Counted from the first letter of the stretch, positions 26,803 to 36,871 are shown. The stretch: 64,000 bases of DNA from CAVSCR01 sp963726575 (GCA_963726575.1 CAVSCR010000003.1:897195-961194), one strand, 5' to 3'. Numbers and translations are program-made. The notes: generated from the letters alone by a model not told the origin.

Positions 26803-29153
26803 GGCGACGCACCTTCCTGCAAGGGGTCTCCTCATTGGTCGCCACCGGGCTGGTGGCCCGGCGGGGCATCGGTGCCGACGGGCGATCCGGGACGCCAGTG
26901 GCCGCGATATCCGTCGACGACCCACCGCTCGGGCTGGTGCGAACGTGGCTCGGTCCCCAACTCTGGGCCAATCGACTGCAGGACTTCCGGGTCAGCAACG
27001 GCCGGTACGAGTGCGTCTCGACCGGCAAGCTGCGCAGCGTCAGTGTGCTGACGACGTCGTTGTTGCCAGGGGCCGGGTCGGCCACGTTGTCGATGACCAC
27101 GGGAACCCTCGCGACCGGTACGGGTTTCTCCGGCTTCCTGATCGGAGTCGGCGCGGGCCAGCTGGACTACCGCGCGGCCGCGCTGGCGCAGGCGGCCTCC
27201 GGTACGGCCGGCGGACTGTTGTGCACCTACGAAAGCGACGGACGGTGCCGGATCCGCAACCACGCACTGGAGACCAACCAACTCACCTATCCGGTCCTGG
27301 CCACGGCCACGATCGGCCCGGCTCCGGCCCGGGTTCTCTCCGAGCGCGCCAACCTCACCGTCGACATCGTCGCGTCGGCAACGGGCAACGACGTGTTCGA
27401 CATCACGGTCACCGCCACACGTGCGTCAGACGGATTGCTGCTCTCTCGGGTCTCGCTCGCCGCAGTGTCCGGAGCGAGCGTCACCGGTGGCGTGCTGGTC
27501 GTGTCGTCTCCTGTCGGTGGCACGAAGGCACGGTCGTGGTTCAGCAACGTGTCCGTCAGCGGATCGAAGGTCGGCTCTTTCCCCGAGCGTGCCATCGGCC
27601 CGATTCTCGGAGTTCTCTTCTCGGTCAACGCCACTGTGCTGAAGCTGACCGCCCAGCTGTTCCCGATCGGAGCCACTGAGCCGCAGGACGTCACCCTCAG
27701 GTTCCGCACCCCCGGCGCCACGCAGTGGGTGGTTGCACAGACAGCGCTCGTCGGCGATGGGTACTGCGCCCTCTTGCGCGACGATGCGTGGGACGGCTCG
27801 CAGGCCTGGGAATTCGAAGTCGTCTACGGCCTCGGCTCGGCCGGCGAGGCGGCGTACTCGGGAACTATTCCCATGACGCCCGATGCGGCTGCCGGTTTGA
27901 CCCTGGGCGTGGTGAACTGCACGATCCACAGCTACCGGCCGTTGGATGCGGCGAGCACGTACCAACCGAACCTGGCCGGGGAAACCCCCCAAGGGCTGTA
28001 CACCTCGCGCAACTTGTACTTCCCCTACGCCGAGCTGACCGCGAACCTGGCTCAGCACCGTCCTGACGTACTCGCCGCGATCGGGGACCAGTTCTACGAG
28101 AGCCGTCCCACCGCGCAGGACAAGTCGCTGACACCGACGTTGGACTTCCTGTATCGCTACTACCTGTGGCTGTGGTCGTTCGGCCAGCTGACCGCCAACG
28201 TCCCGTGCATCATGCTCACCGACGACCACGACATGTTCCAGGGCAACCTGTGGGGGCACGAAGGTGCCGCCTCGCCGGGCAGCGACCGGGACGGCGGCTA
28301 TCTCAAGTCGGCCTCGTGGGTGAACCTCGTCCAGCGGGTTCAGATGTCTCACAACCCCGACGCGTACGACCCCACACCCGTCAAGCAGGGGATCACCGTT
28401 CACTACGCAGCGTTCACCTATGGCGGTGTCAGCTTCGCGCTGCTCGAGGACCGGAAGTTCAAGTACGGCCCCACCGGCATCGATGCGTCCGGGCAGCCGG
28501 TACCGATCTCCGCCCTGCCGATGCTGGGGGATCGACAGGAGCAGTTTCTTGCCCAGTGGCCGAACCTGCACCCGGGGCAGCCGCGGATCGTCCTGTCCGA
28601 GACCACCTACGCGACGGTCAAGACGACGCCGAAGGGAGGTCGACAGTCCGACCCGGACAACAACGCGTACTTCGACGCTCGGCTGCGGACGTTGAGCCTG
28701 GTCAAGGCGGCGGGGGCGGTGATGGTGGCCGGCGACCAGCACCTGGGCAACGTCGTGCGGCATGGTCTGACCACGTTCACCGATGGTCCGGTGCAGTTCA
28801 CGGTGCCAGCCGCCGGCACTGCTTGGCAGCGGTGGTTCGAACCGCCAACCCTGCCGCACGCGGAGGGGACGCCGCACACCGGTGACTTCACCGACGGCTA
28901 CGGCAACAAGTTCCACGTCCTTGCATCGGTCAACCCTGTGATCACCCAGGCGCAGTACGTCGCTGCGTACGGGACGTCGTCGCACAACTTCGGAGATCGC
29001 GATCTGAAGAACGAGGGGTACGGCATCGTCCGCGTCGAGCCCGCGAGCCAGCGGTTCGTGCTCGAGTGCTGGCGTTGGGACACCGACCCGACGTCTCCTG
29101 ACGCGGCTCAGTTCCCTGGGTGGCCGCAGGTCGTGCCGTTCTCGACCGTCTAG
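26799..29153 (+). CDS. Tat-exported PhoD-like alkaline phosphatase
   Basis: 784 residues from ATG 26799 (MRRRTFLQG), with a short twin-arginine signal; ATG 26763 and 26781 are also in frame. The first half (to about residue 370) is beta-rich with LamG/fibronectin-like character. The catalytic half has the PhoD-type metal motifs AAIGDQFYES, MLTDDHDMFQGN and VMVAGDQHLGN, separated as in the metallophosphatase family. Predicted to be exported folded and to hydrolyse phosphate esters outside the cell. With the PHP gene just upstream it makes a pair of secreted hydrolases inside a polysaccharide region. Confidence 0.85.
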   Translation: MRRRTFLQGVSSLVATGLVARRGIGADGRSGTPVAAISVDDPPLGLVRTWLGPQLWANRLQDFRVSNGRYECVSTGKLRSVSVLTTSLLPGAGSATLSMTTGTLATGTGFSGFLIGVGAGQLDYRAAALAQAASGTAGGLLCTYESDGRCRIRNHALETNQLTYPVLATATIGPAPARVLSERANLTVDIVASATGNDVFDITVTATRASDGLLLSRVSLAAVSGASVTGGVLVVSSPVGGTKARSWFSNVSVSGSKVGSFPERAIGPILGVLFSVNATVLKLTAQLFPIGATEPQDVTLRFRTPGATQWVVAQTALVGDGYCALLRDDAWDGSQAWEFEVVYGLGSAGEAAYSGTIPMTPDAAAGLTLGVVNCTIHSYRPLDAASTYQPNLAGETPQGLYTSRNLYFPYAELTANLAQHRPDVLAAIGDQFYESRPTAQDKSLTPTLDFLYRYYLWLWSFGQLTANVPCIMLTDDHDMFQGNLWGHEGAASPGSDRDGGYLKSASWVNLVQRVQMSHNPDAYDPTPVKQGITVHYAAFTYGGVSFALLEDRKFKYGPTGIDASGQPVPISALPMLGDRQEQFLAQWPNLHPGQPRIVLSETTYATVKTTPKGGRQSDPDNNAYFDARLRTLSLVKAAGAVMVAGDQHLGNVVRHGLTTFTDGPVQFTVPAAGTAWQRWFEPPTLPHAEGTPHTGDFTDGYGNKFHVLASVNPVITQAQYVAAYGTSSHNFGDRDLKNEGYGIVRVEPASQRFVLECWRWDTDPTSPDAAQFPGWPQVVPFSTV

Positions 29154-29220
29154 CCCGCCGGCCTCGGCTCCACCGACTCGTCCTGCCGTAGCGTTCCCCC
29201 GTGGCCGACTGCGGGGATGC

Positions 29221-30601
29221 ATGACCAACGGCTCGGCCCCAGCCGCTGGCCACCGTCATGGGATCGGTCTGCGCGAGGCCACGCGCGTCTGGGCGCACAT
29301 CGGGCTGAACACGTTCGGCGGCCCGGCCGGACAGATCGCCGTCATGCACCGCGAGCTGGTGGAGCGACGCCGCTGGGTCAGCGAACGCCGGTTCCTGCAC
29401 GCCCTGAACTACTGCATGATCCTGCCCGGTCCCGAGGCGCAGCAGCTCGCCACGTACATCGGCTGGCTCATGCACGGTCCGGCCGGTGGCGTGATCGCGG
29501 GCGTGCTGTTCGTACTGCCGGGTTTCCTGGCGATGTTGGTGCTCGCCGCGACGTACGTGCTCTACGGCAGCATCACCTGGGTCTCCGGGCTGCTGTTCGG
29601 CCTGCAGGCCGCGGTCGTCGCCATCGTCGCCGAGGCGGTGCAGCGCATCGGCCGACGCACCCTGCGCACCCACGCGCTCCAGGCAGTGGCGATCGCGTCG
29701 TTCGTCGCGATCTTCTTCCTGCAAGTGCCCTTCCCGCTCATCGTGATCGCAGCCGGGCTGGCTCGGCTGGCTCATCGGACGTTCCCGCCCGCAGTGGCTC
29801 CCGATCGGCGCCGAGCACGACGACGAGTCAGCCGACGCGCCGCGCGCGCTGTTGTCCGACGACGAACGCGTCGACCCGAGCGCCACACGTCGCGCGCTGG
29901 CGGCGGCGTCGATCTGCGCCATCTTGTGGCTCGTTCCCGTGGCGTTCCTCGTGGTGACGCTCGGCTCGGACAACGTGTTCGCGCAGGAGAGCATCTTGTT
30001 CTCCAAGAGCGCGGTGGTGACGTTCGGCGGCGCGTACGCGGTGCTGGGCTACGTCGCGCAGCAAGCCGTCGGCCGATACGCCTGGATCAGCCCGCAGGAC
30101 ATGATCGTCGGCCTCGGACTCGCCGAGACCACACCGGGGCCGCTCATCATGGTGGTGCAGTTCGTCGGCTTCCTCGCCGCCTACAACAACCCCGGCTCGC
30201 TGCCGCCGCTGCTGGCCGGCACGCTCGGCGCAATCCTGACGGTGTGGGTCACGTTCCTGCCGTGCTTCCTCTTCATCTTCGCCGGCGCACCGTACGTCGA
30301 GCGCCTGCGCGGCAACCACACGATCAGCCACGCCCTCACCGCGATCTCGGCAGCCGTCGCCGGCGTCGTACTGAACCTCGCGGTGTGGTTCGCGCTGCAC
30401 ACGGCGTTCGGCACCGTCAACGACCAGACCTACGGACGTCTGCAGGTGCCCGAGCCGGACTGGTCGACGTTGCGGCCGGCGTCCGTCGCCATCTCGATCG
30501 CGGCCGCAGTGCTCGTCTTCCGCTTCCGGCTGGGGACGCTGCGAGTGCTCGCCGTCTGCGCCGTGGCCGGCATGGTGCTCGCGGTCGCCGGCCTCACCTG
30601 A
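29221..30601 (+). CDS. chrA: Chromate transporter ChrA-like, one frameshift
   Basis: Two-domain CHR-family membrane protein that would expel chromate by proton exchange. The first CHR domain has HIGLNTFGGPAGQIAVMH and LPGPEAQQLATYIGW; the second has FGGAYAVLGYVAQQAV and TTPGPLIMVVQFVGF. About ten membrane helices. A one-base shift near 29760 joins GLARLAH to the frame reading IGRSRPQWLPIGAEHDDE; both halves are otherwise complete. ATG 29221 is the start. It converges with the GT2 gene at 30636. No link to the polysaccharide genes is evident. Confidence 0.85.
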
Positions 30602-30635
30602 GCGCCCGCGGCGTCCCCGTCAGCCAGTCGCCCCG

Positions 30636-31650
30636 TCAGCGGCGGCCGGCGAGCCAGCGACGCGACAGCGCCTGCGCGGCCGCCGACGGGCTGGACGCCA
30701 CGGCCAGGCCGAGCATGGTCACCGCGCGGTCGCGCGGATGCAGCCGCACCACGTCAGACCCGCCGAGCGACACCGAGCCGAACGCGCGACGCGCCGCGTC
30801 GCGCACCGGTGCCTGCGTGAACGACGCCTCGGGCGACTCCAGCGCCACCGCGCGCATCATGGTCGCCGCCACCGTGCCGATCACCGGTCCGGCCCCGCGC
30901 AGCAGATCGCGTCGACTCGGCGCCCGCTCGCCCAGGTGCACCAGCGCCGCCTCCAGGTTCGCCAACGTCTCCAAGGGGCAACCGCGGCGCACGAAGCACG
31001 CCCGAACGCGCGGCCTCCGGGTAGACGTACCTCGGCAGGTCGGGCGCCCACACCACCGAGCGTGCGTGGTCGAACAGCTCCAGGTAGTACGTGAGGTCCT
31101 CGGTCTCCATCACCGCGGGGAACGCGGCGTTCGCGGCGACGTCGCGGTGTACGAACTTGCCGTACACACCCCACAGCCGCAGCGTCTCGCCGTCCCACAG
31201 ATCTGCCGAGCCCAACGTGCGCGCGGACTCCCCGAGGTTCGCCCGCATCCGCCCGACGATCGAACGCGGCGGCGCGGTGAGCAACAGGTCGGCGTTGCGT
31301 GCCGACGCCCGCGCCCACCAGGCGGCCAGAGCACCAGGTTCGAGCGCATCGTCGGCGTCCACGAACGTCAGCCACTTCACGTCGGGGTCGGCCAGCGCGG
31401 CCTGCACGGCGAGGTTGCGCGCCGGTCCCGGACCTTCCGCGCCGTCCGTGCTCACCAGCGTCAGGCGCAGGTCGCGGGACCGCGCGGCACAACGCGCCAC
31501 CTTCACCGAGTCGTCGCTGGAGCCGTCGTCGGCCACCACCCACGACAACGAGCCGAGGTTCACCCCTTGGCGGGTCAGTGCGCTCGCCAACGTCGGCAGG
31601 GTGGCCGCTCCGTCTCGCACCGGGGTGATGACGGCGACGCGTTCGCTCAT
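30636..31650 (-). CDS. GT2 family glycosyltransferase, one frameshift
   Basis: GT-A fold transferase. VAVITPVRDGAATL begins the nucleotide-binding fold, WVVADDGSSDDS follows, and FVDADDALEPG carries the D-x-D metal motif. A one-base shift at about 31003 leaves the frame after YVYPEAARS; the continuation RRGCPLETLANLEAALVHL runs to a stop at 30636. Start ATG 31650 lies 4 nt after the stop of the preceding gene. Last gene of the operon whose promoter-like sequence is at 33711-33761. Confidence 0.85.
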
Positions 31651-31654
31651 CGCG

Positions 31655-32447
31655 TCACCGACGCCGCGCCCACCGGCCCAGCAAGGTCCGGGCGCGCAGC
31701 TCAGCGGACAGCATGGCCGTCACCGTAGCGTCGGCGACGTCGTTCCCGCCCACAGGCTCGCGCGCGTTTCGTCGCATGCCACGGGCAGCCCGTACGAACG
31801 AGTCGGCGGGCAGCGTGCGAGCTGGCGCCGACCTGCTCGAAGTCGGCGACGATCTCGCCGATCACACCGGGGTCGACGATCCGGGCCGCGCGGATGCAGA
31901 AGTCCTGGTCGGCGTGCAGCCCGAAATCCGGGTCGTACCAGCCGACCTGCGCCACGAGGTCGCGGGTGAAGAAGCAGGCCTGGTGGCACAACGCGTGGTA
32001 GCCGAGCTCGAGCAGCCGACGCCGGAACGGCACGAAGCTGGCCACCTGCACCAACGCACCCTTGCCGTCGAGCACGCGCACGATGCCGTAGCCCCAGCGC
32101 CAGCGCCGCAGCGTCTGGTCGGCCGACACGGTCGCGAGCACCGATGGCGCAGCGAGCGTGTCACCGGCTCCCAGGAACATCAGCAGGTCGCCGTTGGCGC
32201 GTCGCATGCCCGAGTTCATGGCGTCGTAGATGCCGGAGTCCTTGACGCTGGTCCAGCGCACGCGCGCATCGCCGAGCCCCGACAGCCACTCGACGCTGCC
32301 ATCGCGGCTCTTGCCGTCGACCACCACCCACTCGAAGCGGTCATCGGTCTGCGCGGCCAGCGAACGCCAGGTGCGCAGCAGACCCTGGAGGTCGTTGCGC
32401 GTGGCGGTCACGATGCTGAACCGTGGCGGAACGCCGGAAGCGCCCAC
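31655..32447 (-). CDS. GT2 family glycosyltransferase, frameshift near the 3' end
   Basis: RFSIVTATRNDLQGL opens the GT-A fold; WVVVDGKSRDGS and MFLGAGDTLA follow (the metal motif is AGD rather than DxD), then CHQACFFTRDLV, a motif of colanic-acid WcaA/WcaE-type transferases. After SSHAA, at about 31810, a one-base shift moves the true C-terminus into the frame ADSFVRAARGMRRNAREPV, ending RWARRR with a stop at 31655-31657. Starts at 32447, directly after the stop of the upstream GT4. Confidence 0.85.
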
Positions 32448-32449
32448 CG

Positions 32450-33670
32450 CTACAACACCTCCGCTGCCAACATTGCGCCGTCGTCAGGCGCTGCGCCACT
32501 TGCCACGGATCGGTAGGCGGCGGCGAGCCCGGCGGCAGTACGCGCCCACGTGAAGTCGTGGACCCGTTCGCGCCCGGCGGTCACCAGTGAGCTGCGGATC
32601 GACTCGTCGGTCCACAACACCGACATCGCCGCCGACATGGCCGGCACGTCGTCGGGGTCGAACAGGATCGCCGCCTTGCCGACCTGTTCCGGCAGCGCCG
32701 TCACGTCGGAGCAGGCCACGGGAACCCCGGCCTGGAACGCCTCCCAGATCGGGAAGCTCGCCGACTCGAACTGGGTCGGCACGACGACGCCGCGAGCGTG
32801 CTCGTAGACGCGCGCCAACGTGGCCTCGTCGAGGAAGCCGAGGTCGTGGACGTGCTCCTCGACGCCGAGTGACTCCGCGATCCCGACCGGGTCGGGGAAC
32901 GCTGCCATCCTCGGACCGGTGAGGACGAGCTCGACGTCGACGCCGCCGTGCCAGCACACCGCCAACGCAGCGATCAGCTTGGCGTGGTTCTTGTGCGGCC
33001 AGTTGGCGGCCGGGTAGAGCAGGTAGCGCGACGGCAGATCCGCGGGCAGCTCGGCGTCGCCTGCGACGCGCTGTGGCGGAGCCATCGTGATGACGCTCAC
33101 CCGCTCCCGCGGCAGGTGGAAGTGCGCGCACACGTCGTCCCGCACCCAGCGCGTTCCCACGACGACCAGCGCAGCGCGTTCGCACATCGCGGCGTACTGC
33201 ATCTCGCGACGGCGCACCTGGTCTGAGGGCAGCAGCTCGGGGTGGTGCACGTGCAGCAGGTCGTGCGGTTGGTACAGGAACGGTCGGTCGGGCAGGCAGG
33301 CAGCCTGATACGGGTAGTGGATGACGTCGGCCTCGAGGCGGTTCATCTCGTGGTCGCGCCGCAACGCGACCCCCGGCGGCACGTGACGCGGTCCGCCGAG
33401 CAGCCCGGCGCTCAGCGTCGCCATCGCGTCGGTGGCACGGCGAAGGCCGCCACGCGTCAACGACTTCGAGGGCACCCGCACCAGCGAGGCCGCACCGAGG
33501 TGCGGTCCGAGCCACTCGTCGGCGTCCTCGTAGCCCACGAACGTCAGGTTGAGGTCATCCGGTTCGAGCTCGGCGAAGCCCTGGGCGATCCCGATCGCGA
33601 CGGTCTCGACGCCACCGGACGCCCCGACGCGCAACCGCGCGTCGATGGCCACCCGTAGCCGCTCGGACAC
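32450..33670 (-). CDS. GT4 family glycosyltransferase
   Basis: 406 residues. LRVAIDARLRVGASGGVET is the N-terminal glycine loop, LYPAANWPHKNHAKLI begins the donor domain, and PTQFESASFPIWEAFQAG carries the E-x7-E pair (ESASFPIWE). Acceptor specificity is not predictable. GTG 33670 starts it; GGGAGG is 9 nt upstream. First gene of a three-gene operon (GT4-GT2-GT2), about 40 nt downstream of a FliA/WhiG-like promoter and box. Confidence 0.9.
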   Translation of the reverse strand: MSERLRVAIDARLRVGASGGVETVAIGIAQGFAELEPDDLNLTFVGYEDADEWLGPHLGAASLVRVPSKSLTRGGLRRATDAMATLSAGLLGGPRHVPPGVALRRDHEMNRLEADVIHYPYQAACLPDRPFLYQPHDLLHVHHPELLPSDQVRRREMQYAAMCERAALVVVGTRWVRDDVCAHFHLPRERVSVITMAPPQRVAGDAELPADLPSRYLLYPAANWPHKNHAKLIAALAVCWHGGVDVELVLTGPRMAAFPDPVGIAESLGVEEHVHDLGFLDEATLARVYEHARGVVVPTQFESASFPIWEAFQAGVPVACSDVTALPEQVGKAAILFDPDDVPAMSAAMSVLWTDESIRSSLVTAGRERVHDFTWARTAAGLAAAYRSVASGAAPDDGAMLAAEVL

Positions 33671-33710
33671 CTCGAGGACCCTCCCTTGTCGCCGTCAGGC
33701 CGACCGAGCG

Positions 33711-33761
33711 GTCACCCGTTCGGCCTAACCGAGTCATCGGCGGCCAGGCGGCCGAAGTTGA
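33711..33761 (-). promoter_or_regulatory. FliA/WhiG-like promoter of the GT4-GT2-GT2 operon, with box
   Basis: Minus strand: CTCAA (TCAA at 33761-33758), 16-nt spacer, GCCGATGA (33741-33734), 9-nt gap, box GCCGAACGGGTGAC (33724-33711). The operon starts at GTG 33670. Besides this, the gap 33671-33951 holds only 62-bp element copy 8. Confidence 0.62.
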
Positions 33762-33790
33762 GCCTTTCGACCCGCCTCCCCCATACCCAG

Positions 33791-33852
33791 GTTGATCTTG
33801 GACTTCATGTGCAAGTTGATCTTGAAAACCCAGCCTCTTCTCCTAGATCAAC
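33791..33852 (-). repeat. 62-bp interspersed element, copy 8
   Basis: Reads GTTGATCTTGGACTTCATG on the + strand. Unlike the other seven copies it does not follow a stop codon: it lies between two divergent genes, 29 nt upstream of the -35 element at 33758-33761 and 99 nt before the sigma factor start. Confidence 0.9.
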
Positions 33853-33951
33853 AACGACGCCCCAGCCCAAGGCCGGTTGACGGCGGGGCCGACGGGGGAA
33901 ACCCTCGGCCTGAGGTGTCAACCCAATCGACCTGCGAAGCGATTAGCAGTT

Positions 33952-34504
33952 ATGACGGTGATCCGGCAGCAGCGCGAGCAAGCGCTCGCCGCCACGTCGC
34001 TGGTCCAACTGACCGATGTGAGCACGTTCGACGCCTTCTACCTGCGCGAGATGCCGTCGCTGATCCTGCTGGCGCGCGCCCTCTCCGGTTCGGCAAATGC
34101 CGAGGACCTCGCCCAGGACGCGATGCTCACGGCCTACCGCCACTGGAGCGAGGTCAGCGGGTACGGGTCCCCGGTCGGCTGGGTGCGCCGGGTCTGTGCG
34201 AACCGGGCGGTGTCGGCTCTACGCCGCCGCGGCGTCGAGGCTCGGGCGTTGCTGCGGATCGGCGCTCCCCCGCCGCAGTTCGGACGAGTCCCCCGCCGAG
34301 GTCGAGGAGTTCTGGGCCGAAGTCCGCAAGCTGCCGCGCCGCCAGGCTCAGAGCGTCGCGCTCTACTACCTGTACGACCTCTCGGTCGCCGAGATCGCGC
34401 AGACGCTGGAGTGCTCCACCGGCAGCGTCAAGGTTCACCTGTCCCGCGGCCGCGCCGCGCTTGCACTGCAGTTCGGTGAGACCGACGACGAGGTGGCGCC
34501 ATGA
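33952..34504 (+). CDS. SigE-family (ECF41/SACE-like) RNA polymerase sigma factor, one frameshift
   Basis: About 183 residues. Region 2 includes FDAFYLREMPSLILLARAL and SANAEDLAQDAMLTAYRHW; region 4 has VAEIAQTLECSTGSVKVHL, a helix-turn-helix that reads the -35. The frame breaks in a run of five C at 34266-34270: GAPPPQF shifts to SSDESPAEVEEFW. ATG 33952 is the likely start; GATTAG is the only purine-rich stretch upstream. The following gene overlaps it (ATGA at 34501) and has one membrane helix, as expected of a cognate anti-sigma factor. Confidence 0.82.
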
Positions 34505-35395
34505 GCATCGACACTCTCGGACGCGCCGCCGCGCAGAGCCTGCGCGACGCCTCGCAGCCGGTCGACGCCACCGCGCTGCTGGCTGACCTGCACCGCACCC
34601 GGCGTCAGCGCAACTGGCGCAACGTCGGGCTCGCGGCGGCGGCGGCCGTTGTCGTCACGGTGGTCGGCGTCGTCACCGTGACCGAACGCGCGGATACGAA
34701 GACCGCTCCCGCCATCAACCATGGAATCGACCACGGCTTTCGCGGCCGTGCGAACCGCAGCCGAGCTCAACCTGAGCTGCGTGAGCGACACCAGGTGTCA
34801 AGTTCAGCTCGACCGTGGGTCGAGCACGTCCGTGCCGATGACGTTCGTCATTCCGAGGTCCTTCGCAGGCGCCGGAAGTCGGGCCGAGCGACTCGGTCCG
34901 CTCCGACCTCGTCTTCCACAGCGTCCGGCGAGACGGCCCCACGGTCGAGATCATCGACGACGTGGCTGCAGTGAAGCCCAGGCGGGGCCAGTCGGCCCGG
35001 GTACCTCGACCGTCGTCATCGACCACTCCGCCGGCACGACGTTGTCATCGGTGGCGCACTGGATCGGACTCATCGCCCATGGGTGCACACCAACCGCTCG
35101 CCTCTGCCATCGGTTACGGCCAGCCCGCGTACGACATCTGGGGCGTCACCCACGTGCCGCGGCGGCTATACGCGCGGTGCCTATGCGCCCTTGCTCGCCA
35201 GGCGTGGGCCGCCCGGGTGGCCAGCCCGGCGTCAGCCAGAACTGGTTTGGCATGGACGCCGGCATGTCGGCCATGATCGTCCTCGTGCAGATGCCCGACG
35301 GCAATCTCGCCGCCATCATCTGCTACCGCTACGACCACCCGTCCGTCGACCAGCTCAGCGACGTCGTCGGGGGCCTGGTCCGCTTCGGGCAGTGA
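34501..35395 (+). pseudogene. Broken anti-sigma-like membrane protein gene, with a possible hydrolase remnant
   Basis: Begins MSIDTLGRAAAQSL, with a membrane helix NVGLAAAAAVVVTVVGVVTV at about residues 41-60, the layout of small anti-sigma factors. Frames then change at about 34720 (to AAELNLSCVSDTRCQVQ), 34880 (to GPSDSVRSDLVFHSV) and near 34980 (to GPGTSTVVIDHSAG). The last third, ending MSAMIVLVQMPDGNLAAII and SDVVGGLVRFGQ at 35395, looks like the C-terminal part of a serine hydrolase of the beta-lactamase superfamily, so two genes may have been joined by a deletion. Function should be regarded as lost or unreadable here. Confidence 0.5.
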
Positions 35396-35446
35396 GTCCA
35401 CCTGAGCGTCGGGCTCCGACCCGGACGGATGCGTGGAAGTCGAGCC

Positions 35447-36844
35447 TCAGGCAGGAGCCGCCTCGGCGGACCCGACCACGTCGCCAGCCGCCTTGGCCGG
35501 CCGGACCCAGGTGTCCAGGGCCACGGCCGTCACCATCGCGATCGCAGCGGCGATCATGACCACCGGGATCGAGCTCAGCCCTTCGGTCCCCAGCAGGAGA
35601 ACGACGAGCACGACCGACGTCACGGGCAGCCGCAGCACGGCCGTGGTGGCCGCGGCCATGCCGATCGCGATGCCGCTGGTGGTGCCCAGGCCCGGCAGCG
35701 GTGCCAGCAGGAGGCCCAGCGCGGCTCCCAGGAAGACGGCCGGGAAGGTCGGACCGCCGCGGAACGAGCCGAGCGAGATGCCGTAGGCGGCGCCCTTGAA
35801 CAACAGCAGCAGCAGGAGCGTGGCCACCGACCAGGAGTGCGGTGAGCTCACCAGGCCGGGTAGGGCCTGCTCGCCGGACTGCAACACGTCGAGCACCGAG
35901 CCGCTGGTGGTCAGGGCGTAGACGGCGGCGCACAGCCCGACGAGCAGGCCGGCGACGGTGGTGCGCACCACCGTGCGGTGGGCGGTGGCCGTCATCACGC
36001 GCAGCCCGAGACGTCGCGTCAGCTGCGCGCCGATGGCACACAAGATGGCCACCGGGGCGACCCAGACCAGGTCGCCGAAGTCCAGGGTGGCTGCCGGCAG
36101 TCCGGGGATGGTCAGCGACGGGACGTTGATGCCGGTCCAGTTGCCCATGCCGGTGAAGATCAGCGCTCCGACTCCCGCGGAGACCATGCACGGCAACAGC
36201 ACCAGGAGCACCTGGGTGCCGGCGAACCCGACGATCTCCAGCATCAGCACCACCGCCACCAGCGGGTTACCGAAGATCGTGGCGATGGCCGCGGCAGAAC
36301 CGGCGACGGCGAGCAGCTTCAGACCCTGCGGCTGCTGTCCGAGCCGGGTGCGGTTGAAGGCGAGCAGCACCAGGCCGCTGCCCAGCGCGACCAGCGGCGC
36401 TTCGGGTCCGATGACGGCACCCAGGGCCAGGCTCGCCAAGGCGGCCAGGAGCATGCCGGGCAGGTTGATCGGCAGGGTCGCGCCACCGCCGAACCCCTTC
36501 GCCGCGATGTGACCACCGCGCCCCGGCAGGTAGGCCACCACCAGGCCGACGAGCAGGCCGGCCAGGGTCAGCACGAGCACGGCGTACCAGCCGGCCGGCT
36601 CGGTCCAGCCGAAGTCCTTCGGGACGGTGAGCCAGATCCAGTCCTCGAGCTTGGTCACCAGGGCCAGGAAGCCGAACGCGATCAGCGCAATCGGTACCCC
36701 GATCAGCGCGGCCACCGCCAGCAGCGCGTGGTAGCCGCGACTGGTGAGGACGCTGGTCAGGTCCAGGGGCGCTGCGCCCTCAGGTGGGGCTGCCGGCGGC
36801 GGCGAGGCTTCGGTCACGACGTCATCCAACCGGACCCGCGCCAC
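35447..36844 (-). CDS. ClC-family chloride channel/transporter
   Basis: 465-residue integral membrane protein with about ten helices. The selectivity-region motif is GPEAPLVALGSG, where family members have G-x-E-x-P with the gating Glu, and the second is GSFRGGPTFPAVFLG. Predicted to move chloride or another anion, possibly in exchange for protons. GTG 36844 is the first in-frame start; a second GTG at 36814 (VTEASPPP) is equally likely, and neither has a strong ribosome site. The 155 nt upstream (36845-36999) include a hairpin with pseudoknot potential. Confidence 0.88.
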   Translation of the reverse strand: MARVRLDDVVTEASPPPAAPPEGAAPLDLTSVLTSRGYHALLAVAALIGVPIALIAFGFLALVTKLEDWIWLTVPKDFGWTEPAGWYAVLVLTLAGLLVGLVVAYLPGRGGHIAAKGFGGGATLPINLPGMLLAALASLALGAVIGPEAPLVALGSGLVLLAFNRTRLGQQPQGLKLLAVAGSAAAIATIFGNPLVAVVLMLEIVGFAGTQVLLVLLPCMVSAGVGALIFTGMGNWTGINVPSLTIPGLPAATLDFGDLVWVAPVAILCAIGAQLTRRLGLRVMTATAHRTVVRTTVAGLLVGLCAAVYALTTSGSVLDVLQSGEQALPGLVSSPHSWSVATLLLLLLFKGAAYGISLGSFRGGPTFPAVFLGAALGLLLAPLPGLGTTSGIAIGMAAATTAVLRLPVTSVVLVVLLLGTEGLSSIPVVMIAAAIAMVTAVALDTWVRPAKAAGDVVGSAEAAPA

Positions 36845-36871
36845 GAAGGGGAGGCACCGCGCCCCTTCCCC

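Noticed and set aside
6044..33852. The eight 62-bp elements as a CRISPR-like array
   Set aside because: Copies are kilobases apart, occur in both orientations and have no regular spacers or cas genes.
33926..33955. GTCAA-N17-GCGATTAG as a promoter of the SigE-like gene
   Set aside because: The -10 is out of register with GCCGAT and the transcript would start at the initiation codon. An ECF-type GGAAAC at about 33895 is equally unconvincing without a matching -10.
34501..34980. Toxin-antitoxin pair with the sigma-like gene
   Set aside because: The membrane helix and ATGA overlap fit an anti-sigma factor; no toxin fold is visible.
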